From Lachnospiraceae bacterium XBB1006 (lineage in GTDB: Bacteria > Bacillota > Clostridia > Lachnospirales > Lachnospiraceae): 64,000 bases of DNA. The notes under the pieces were generated by a model. It saw only the letters and a list, made by a program, of their open reading frames with translations. It did no database searches and had not been told where the DNA came from. The DNA is taken from assembly GCA_900115795.1 (NCBI GenBank), contig FOXT01000005.1:119015-183014 (forward strand), read 5' to 3'. Each line of letters opens with the position of its first letter. The first letter of the stretch is position 1. Shown piece by piece: positions 59,346-64,000 of this stretch. The position numbers were made by a program, and so were the translations under genes.

Positions 59346-62300
59346 AGTTTACAGAACAACAACAACAGGTCATCGACGTAAGAAATCGGAATTTATTAGT
59401 ATCTGCGGCAGCAGGTTCCGGTAAAACAACGGTTTTGGTTGAGCGCATTTGCCAACTGGTAATGGATGAACAACGCCCCATGGATATTGATGAATTGCTG
59501 GTCGTTACGTTTACCAAGGCGGCGGCGCAGGAAATGAAAAGCCGTTTATTTTTGGCATTGCAGGAAAAGGTGAAGCAGGACCCGGAAAACCTGCATTTGC
59601 AAAAACAGCTGTCGCTGGTACATCATGCACTGATTACCACCATTGATGGCTTTTGCCTGCAATTTATAAAAGAGCATTTTTACTTAACCGATCTGGAACC
59701 GGGCTTTCGCGTGATGGATGAAAATGAGCGAATGCTGGTTTTTGAAGATGTCATGGATAAGGTTTTAACTGCGTATTATGAGCAGAAAGACCCGCGTTTT
59801 CTCGCGTTTGTGGAAAACTATGTGGATGGGCGAAATGACCAACGGCTTGGTATGTTTGTGGGGAAGGTATATGATTGCGCCATGTCTACTCCGTGGCCAA
59901 AAGAATGGCTTCGCGATTGCATGAAGGCGGATGAGGGACCAATGGAACGTTTGCTGGCGGATATGAAACAGAAGGTGGAGGATGCCGTTAACTTATTCAT
60001 GATGGCAAAGGAAGAGGTGATTGCATATCCGGCATTGCAGCCCTTTTTGGACCATGTGGAAGGGGAACTTGCAAAAATACAACCGGTGCTTACGTTACCT
60101 ACCTACGAGGCATGTTATCCGATTATGGCCGGGTATAAGGTGGCAAATCTCCCGCGGGCTTCAAAGCTTGCGGAACCGGAAAAAGAGGCCAGAGCAATCG
60201 CAAAAGTATATCGGGATAGTGCGAAGAAGCTATTGGAAGACCTGGCGAAGGAATACTTTTTTGAAACCCCGCAGGAGGTTGAGCGGGATAAGGAAGTCAT
60301 GAAGGATATGGTGGATATTCTTTGTGAAATGACAAGCCGTTTTATGGATGCATTTACGGCAGAAAAGCGAAAACGTAATGTAGTCGACTTTTCGGATTTG
60401 GAGCATTTAACCTTGTCGGTACTTTATGATGAGCCGGGGAAACCGTCAAAGGCAGCAGAAAGTTATGCAAAGAACTTTAAAGAAATCATGATGGATGAGT
60501 ATCAGGATTCCAACGCGTTGCAAGAGGCAATCATTTCCGCAATTGCCAATGGACATGGGGTGAATAACCGGTTCATGGTGGGGGATGTGAAGCAAAGCAT
60601 CTATCGGTTCCGACAGGCAGAACCGGATTTGTTTGTGCAAAAATACGATGCATATACTTACGAGGAATCCTCCAGTCAGAAAATTGATTTGGACTTGAAC
60701 TTCCGAAGTCGTAATCAGGTGTTGCAGTTTTCAAACCAGATCTTTGAGGCAATTATGCAAAAGGATTTGGGCGATATAGCATACGATGAACATGCCAGCT
60801 TAAAATACGGTGCAGATTATAACCGGGATATGGAGGAATTGTACCATCCCACGGTGTGCGTGCTAAATCAGGCCGCCATTTCAGAAAAGCGGGAAGTGGC
60901 AGAGGCAAGAATGATTGGAGAACACATTAAGGAATTGATGGAAACAAGTGAACGACCGTTAGAATACCGGGATATCGTAATTTTGCTTCGGTCAAAGGCC
61001 CTGGCGCCGGTGATTGTGGAAGAACTGGGAAAGATGGAAATCCCGGCAGTTGCGATGGAAAAAACCGGCTATTTTCAATCTACAGAAATTACAACGGTGC
61101 TAAGCTTCCTGCGATTGGTGGATAACATGCGGCAGGATATTCCGATGTTTTGCGTTCTACATAGTCCCGTAGTGGGGCTTTCTGAGAGAGAACTGGCCAA
61201 GGTGCGGGGGGCAAACCCTGAGGTGCCGTTTTATGAAGCAGTACGATGCTATGACGAGAACCCGGAAATTAAAAAGAAGCTGGAAGCCTTTTTTTCGATG
61301 CTTTCAGAGTTTCGGGAAATGGCCAGGTATCTGCCAATTCATGAGTTGATTAAAGCATTTTATGAACGGACAGATTATGCGGACTATGTATCGTTTTTGC
61401 CAAATGGAGAATTAAAACGATTAAATCTGGATATTTTAGTGGAGCGGGCGAGAGCGTATGAAAGTACCAGCTATCACGGATTGTTTCATTTTTTGCGTTA
61501 CATAGATAAGCTTACGAAGTATGACATTGACCTTTCGGAAGGGTCAGTAAACGAAGGAAAGAACGCAGTACGTCTGATGACCATTCACAAGAGTAAGGGA
61601 CTGGAATTTCCGGTTGTTTTTGTGGCGGGGATGGGACGTCAATTTAATAAAAGCGATATCAGAGAATCGTTGTTAGTCAGTGCAAAAGACCACATTGTAT
61701 TGCGGTATGCGGATGCAACGATGCGCATAAGGAAAAATACGATTTTCTTCAATGCCATGAAAAATCAGATGGATAAAGAGAATCTGGCGGAAGAAATGCG
61801 TGTGTTGTACGTGGCGTTAACCAGAGCCAAGGAAACACTGATTTTAACCGGAACTATTCGGGACTATGATAAGGCAATGGAGAAATATGCAGCCAGAATA
61901 CGTGGGAAACAGTTGCTTTATACCGGTAAATTAGCGGCCGGTTGCTTTTGGGATTTGATTCTGCCTGCGTTAATGGCGCGTTCCATTTATACGTCGGCCA
62001 ATGTTGTGGTTGAGGTGGTAAGCGAGGTGCCAAAGGAAGCGGAAGCTTCGATTGAAACTTTAGAAGAGAAGCTTCTTACCAAAAAGGCACTGCTGACACC
62101 GGAAGGTACGCCAGAGGGTGCTGAGAAGATAAAGACGTTGTTTGGAAAATCCTATGCTCATCAAGAGGCACTTTTGTTGCCGATAAAAATGTCCGTGTCG
62201 GAGATAAAGCATCGATTTATGGAAGAAGTGATGTGCGCTGCATTTGATGAAGAAAAGGCGATGGAAGAGGCAACGCCGTTTCTTCCGGATTTCTTTGACG

Positions 62301-62851
62301 AAGTGGAGACGACAAATCAGGGAGCATTGCGCGGAACGGCCACACACCGGATTTTAGAGTGCATTGATTTTACGAATCCGGCATTGGTGCATCCGGAGCA
62401 AGAAGCGGTGACAGCATGTGTAAAGGCGGTGGTGCAAGAAGGACGTATGCGGGAAGAAGATTGTAAGCTGGTTTCTGTGGCGAAGCTTACGACCTTTTTT
62501 AACACGTCGTTGTTTGCAAGTATGCGGGAAGCAGCCATTCACCAAAAACTCAGAAAAGAACAGCCCTTTGTTATGAGTATTTCCCCAAAAGAAGCGGGAT
62601 TAAGCGGCGCGGATGAGGAAGGCATTTTAATCCAGGGAATCATTGACGTGTTCTTCGAAGAGGAGGACGGCCTTGTTTTGCTGGATTACAAAACGGACGT
62701 GGTACGGGAAAAAGAGGAGTTGATAAAACGATATAGAAAGCAGATGGAGCTTTATAAAGAGGCAATGGAGCGGAGTCTGCAAAAAACTGTGAAAAAAGTG
62801 TTTCTGTATTCTTTCCATTTGCAGGAAGTGATTGACGTTACCTTTAATTAA
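59342..62851 (+). CDS. addA: ATP-dependent helicase/nuclease subunit A (AddA)
   Basis: AddA is the 3'-to-5' helicase and nuclease partner of AddB. The 1,169-residue protein has a UvrD-like helicase with Walker A SAAAGSGKTTVL (about 19-30), Walker B MMDEYQDSN, GDVKQSIYRFRQAEPD, DLNFRSR and the VALTRAKE motif VI. A C-terminal RecB-family nuclease carries GIIDVFFEE and LLDYKTD near residues 1,100-1,120. Both catalytic parts are intact. It is translationally coupled to addB. Confidence 0.97.
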   Translation: MKFTEQQQQVIDVRNRNLLVSAAAGSGKTTVLVERICQLVMDEQRPMDIDELLVVTFTKAAAQEMKSRLFLALQEKVKQDPENLHLQKQLSLVHHALITTIDGFCLQFIKEHFYLTDLEPGFRVMDENERMLVFEDVMDKVLTAYYEQKDPRFLAFVENYVDGRNDQRLGMFVGKVYDCAMSTPWPKEWLRDCMKADEGPMERLLADMKQKVEDAVNLFMMAKEEVIAYPALQPFLDHVEGELAKIQPVLTLPTYEACYPIMAGYKVANLPRASKLAEPEKEARAIAKVYRDSAKKLLEDLAKEYFFETPQEVERDKEVMKDMVDILCEMTSRFMDAFTAEKRKRNVVDFSDLEHLTLSVLYDEPGKPSKAAESYAKNFKEIMMDEYQDSNALQEAIISAIANGHGVNNRFMVGDVKQSIYRFRQAEPDLFVQKYDAYTYEESSSQKIDLDLNFRSRNQVLQFSNQIFEAIMQKDLGDIAYDEHASLKYGADYNRDMEELYHPTVCVLNQAAISEKREVAEARMIGEHIKELMETSERPLEYRDIVILLRSKALAPVIVEELGKMEIPAVAMEKTGYFQSTEITTVLSFLRLVDNMRQDIPMFCVLHSPVVGLSERELAKVRGANPEVPFYEAVRCYDENPEIKKKLEAFFSMLSEFREMARYLPIHELIKAFYERTDYADYVSFLPNGELKRLNLDILVERARAYESTSYHGLFHFLRYIDKLTKYDIDLSEGSVNEGKNAVRLMTIHKSKGLEFPVVFVAGMGRQFNKSDIRESLLVSAKDHIVLRYADATMRIRKNTIFFNAMKNQMDKENLAEEMRVLYVALTRAKETLILTGTIRDYDKAMEKYAARIRGKQLLYTGKLAAGCFWDLILPALMARSIYTSANVVVEVVSEVPKEAEASIETLEEKLLTKKALLTPEGTPEGAEKIKTLFGKSYAHQEALLLPIKMSVSEIKHRFMEEVMCAAFDEEKAMEEATPFLPDFFDEVETTNQGALRGTATHRILECIDFTNPALVHPEQEAVTACVKAVVQEGRMREEDCKLVSVAKLTTFFNTSLFASMREAAIHQKLRKEQPFVMSISPKEAGLSGADEEGILIQGIIDVFFEEEDGLVLLDYKTDVVREKEELIKRYRKQMELYKEAMERSLQKTVKKVFLYSFHLQEVIDVTFN

Positions 62852-62860
62852 AACTATAAT
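62832..62860 (+). promoter_or_regulatory. sigma-A promoter of maf
   Basis: TTGACG (62832-62837) and a perfect TATAAT (62855-62860) are spaced 17 bp. The -35 box lies in the last codons of addA. Confidence 0.88.
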
Positions 62861-62883
62861 AAAAGTGATATTTAGGAGGTAAC

Positions 62884-63483
62884 ATGAAACCAAATATTAT
62901 ATTGGCCAGCGGATCGCCAAGAAGAAAAGATCTGCTTACGCAAATTGGCGTAGAATTTGAAGTGTGCCCGGCCAGGGGCGAAGAAAAAATTGGAAACGAA
63001 TCGCCGGAGGAGGCAGTGAAATTGCTTGCCAGCCAGAAGGCGCAGGAAGTGTATCTTTCCTATATTGCAGAAGGGAAGCTTCCTCAGGGAGATACCTGGT
63101 TTATTGGCGCGGATACGGTTGTTGCATATCAGAACCGCATTCTTGGAAAGCCAAAGGATGAGGACGATGCGTTTAAAATGCTGCATATGATTCAGGGAAA
63201 AGGTCATCAGGTGCATACCGGTGTATGCATCATTGAAGTTAGAGATGGTGGAGGCGTGAAGATGGAGAACTTCTGCGAAACCACACAAGTGAATTTGTAT
63301 AGCATGACAGAAGAGGAAATTTGGGAATATATCCGTACGAAGGAGCCAATGGATAAGGCCGGGGCGTATGGAATTCAGGGATTTTTTGCTCAATACATTA
63401 AGGGAATATCCGGCGATTATAACAATGTGGTCGGATTGCCGGTGGGCAGAATCGGGAAGTTGCTACGAGAGTACGAACGATAA
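62884..63483 (+). CDS. maf: Maf-like nucleoside triphosphate pyrophosphatase
   Basis: Maf proteins hydrolyse non-canonical or bulk NTPs and are linked with septum control. The 199-residue protein begins with LASGSPRRKDLL (the phosphate-binding start). It then has SQKAQEVY, the catalytic IGADTVV, LGKPKDEDDA and the late GAYGIQGFF. It has the ribosome binding site TAGGAGG and a strong promoter. The small gene that follows starts 11 bp later. Confidence 0.95.
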   Translation: MKPNIILASGSPRRKDLLTQIGVEFEVCPARGEEKIGNESPEEAVKLLASQKAQEVYLSYIAEGKLPQGDTWFIGADTVVAYQNRILGKPKDEDDAFKMLHMIQGKGHQVHTGVCIIEVRDGGGVKMENFCETTQVNLYSMTEEEIWEYIRTKEPMDKAGAYGIQGFFAQYIKGISGDYNNVVGLPVGRIGKLLREYER

Positions 63484-63494
63484 GGAGTGTGCCA

Positions 63495-63758
63495 ATGTAC
63501 GAGTACGAAGAAGAATGTTTAGAAGTTTTTTTGAAAAAACAGGCGCAAATTTTAGGGCGCGTAGAATTTACGACGAAAGAAGAGGCAGATGCCTTTTTGT
63601 CAGATTGTATGGCCTGCGTGTGTGAGAACCTTGAAGAAGTACGGGAGTACCTGGAGGAAGCAGGAATGGATGCCTATGGAATGAGCGACACAGAGCTGTT
63701 GTCACAAAGCGAGTTGTTTGCCCTTTCCGGAGGAAGATTTTTGGTGGTAGAAGGATAA
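63495..63758 (+). CDS. small acidic protein of unknown function
   Basis: The 87-residue protein is acidic (YEYEEECLEVFLKKQ at the start) with three Cys, predicted mixed helix, and no signal or membrane segment. ATG 63495 is preceded by AAGGAG seven bases away; a GTG two codons earlier is too close to that site. Its stop overlaps the next start by one base, so it is coupled to the lipoprotein gene. I do not recognise the family. Confidence 0.72.
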   Translation: MYEYEEECLEVFLKKQAQILGRVEFTTKEEADAFLSDCMACVCENLEEVREYLEEAGMDAYGMSDTELLSQSELFALSGGRFLVVEG

Positions 63759-64000
63759 TGAGAAGTATAAAAGGAAAACGGATTGCAGTGATAACCCTGA
63801 CGGGGGCGCTTTTGTTGCCGACATTAACCGGGTGCAAGGCACCGAAGGTAGTCTGGACCACGAGCATGGGACATTCCACAGTATGCCGGGTAGGGGATGA
63901 ACGTGTCAGCCTGTCGGAGGCGAAACTGTTTTTGCTAAATTACAGAAACCTATATGCAAATACCTACGGGAAAGATGTGTGGAAAATCGGAACGGGAGAG
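63758..64000 (+). CDS. lipoprotein, possibly a foldase/peptidyl-prolyl isomerase, 3'-truncated
   Basis: Eighty-one residues are visible before the window edge. The start has a basic stretch (MRSIKGKR), a hydrophobic segment and the lipobox LTGC near residue 26. The following CRVGDERVSLSEAKLFLLNYRNLY pattern resembles the N-terminal part of SurA/PrsA-like foldases, where VGDxxxSxxEA is common. The catalytic domain would lie beyond the edge, so the function is only suggested. It overlaps the previous stop by one base. Confidence 0.6.
   Translation, partial: MRSIKGKRIAVITLTGALLLPTLTGCKAPKVVWTTSMGHSTVCRVGDERVSLSEAKLFLLNYRNLYANTYGKDVWKIGTGE

Overview
This 64 kb window looks like the chromosomal core of an anaerobic, probably motile, low-to-medium GC Clostridia, most likely a member of the Lachnospiraceae. 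The signs are pyruvate:ferredoxin oxidoreductase, an oxygen-independent ribonucleotide reductase (NrdD/NrdG), a pyrophosphate-type phosphofructokinase, AddAB, LytTR/GHKL signalling, CheV and other motility-linked proteins, AGGAGG-type ribosome binding sites, sigma-A promoters of the TTGnnn-17-TAnnnT form, and a tmRNA tag ending AYAA. The assignment rests on gene content and family recognition only; no database was searched.

Layout. 1-3.2 kb: the 3' end of nifJ, its terminator and a pair of 45-bp direct repeats. 3.2-9.9 kb: an AT-rich BspA-like leucine-rich-repeat protein, then DUF512 radical-SAM protein, der, plsY, gpsA and a phosphofructokinase. 9.9-13.7 kb: nrdD, a 130-bp hairpin element plus a 36-bp tandem repeat, nrdG, dut and a small prepilin peptidase. 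13.7-18.8 kb: a PRTase-like protein, a YvyF-like zinc-ribbon/HTH protein behind an attenuator-like hairpin, and purC-purF-purB. 19.0-21.5 kb: a large secreted protein. 21.6-24.6 kb: secG, rnr, smpB. 24.6-29.7 kb: LytTR response regulator, soluble GHKL kinase, and a heterodimeric ABC exporter preceded by a LytTR-like operator. 29.8-39.4 kb: small secreted or unknown proteins, ssrA (tmRNA, minus strand), an OmpR-type regulator, cheV, motility-associated and unknown proteins, ung, and a flavoprotein. 39.4-42.1 kb (minus strand): DUF4364, radical SAM TIGR01212, cation/proton antiporter. 42.2-48.7 kb: rho, rpmE, prmC, prfA, an ion transporter, YbaK-like deacylase and a HAD hydrolase. 48.7-49.2 kb: a non-coding stretch with a candidate minus-strand RNA carrying four Shine-Dalgarno cores. 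49.2-56.0 kb: yfcE-like phosphodiesterase, pepF (minus), a polar amino acid ABC transporter, mtnN and an M24 peptidase. 56.1-64 kb: addB, addA, maf, an unknown small protein and the start of a lipoprotein cut by the window edge.

How genes work together. SmpB, RNase R and SsrA lie within about 10 kb and form the trans-translation rescue and decay module. Rho, L31, PrmC and RF1 group transcription and translation termination. NrdD, NrdG and Dut make and police dNTP pools. PlsY and GpsA supply glycerol-3-phosphate and its first acylation. PurF, PurC and PurB are steps of IMP/AMP synthesis.

The strongest candidate for something undescribed is at 48.7-49.0 kb. On the minus strand a TTGACA-17-TAATAT promoter and a 12-bp-stem terminator bound about 300 nt containing four AGGAGG cores, three in related modules spaced 52-53 nt, two of them followed by the minimal open frame AUG-GGA-stop. 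Other points of interest are the long hairpin between nrdD and nrdG, promoter-embedded inverted repeats, the LytTR-like operator and a PRTase-like protein lacking the usual acidic PRPP residues.
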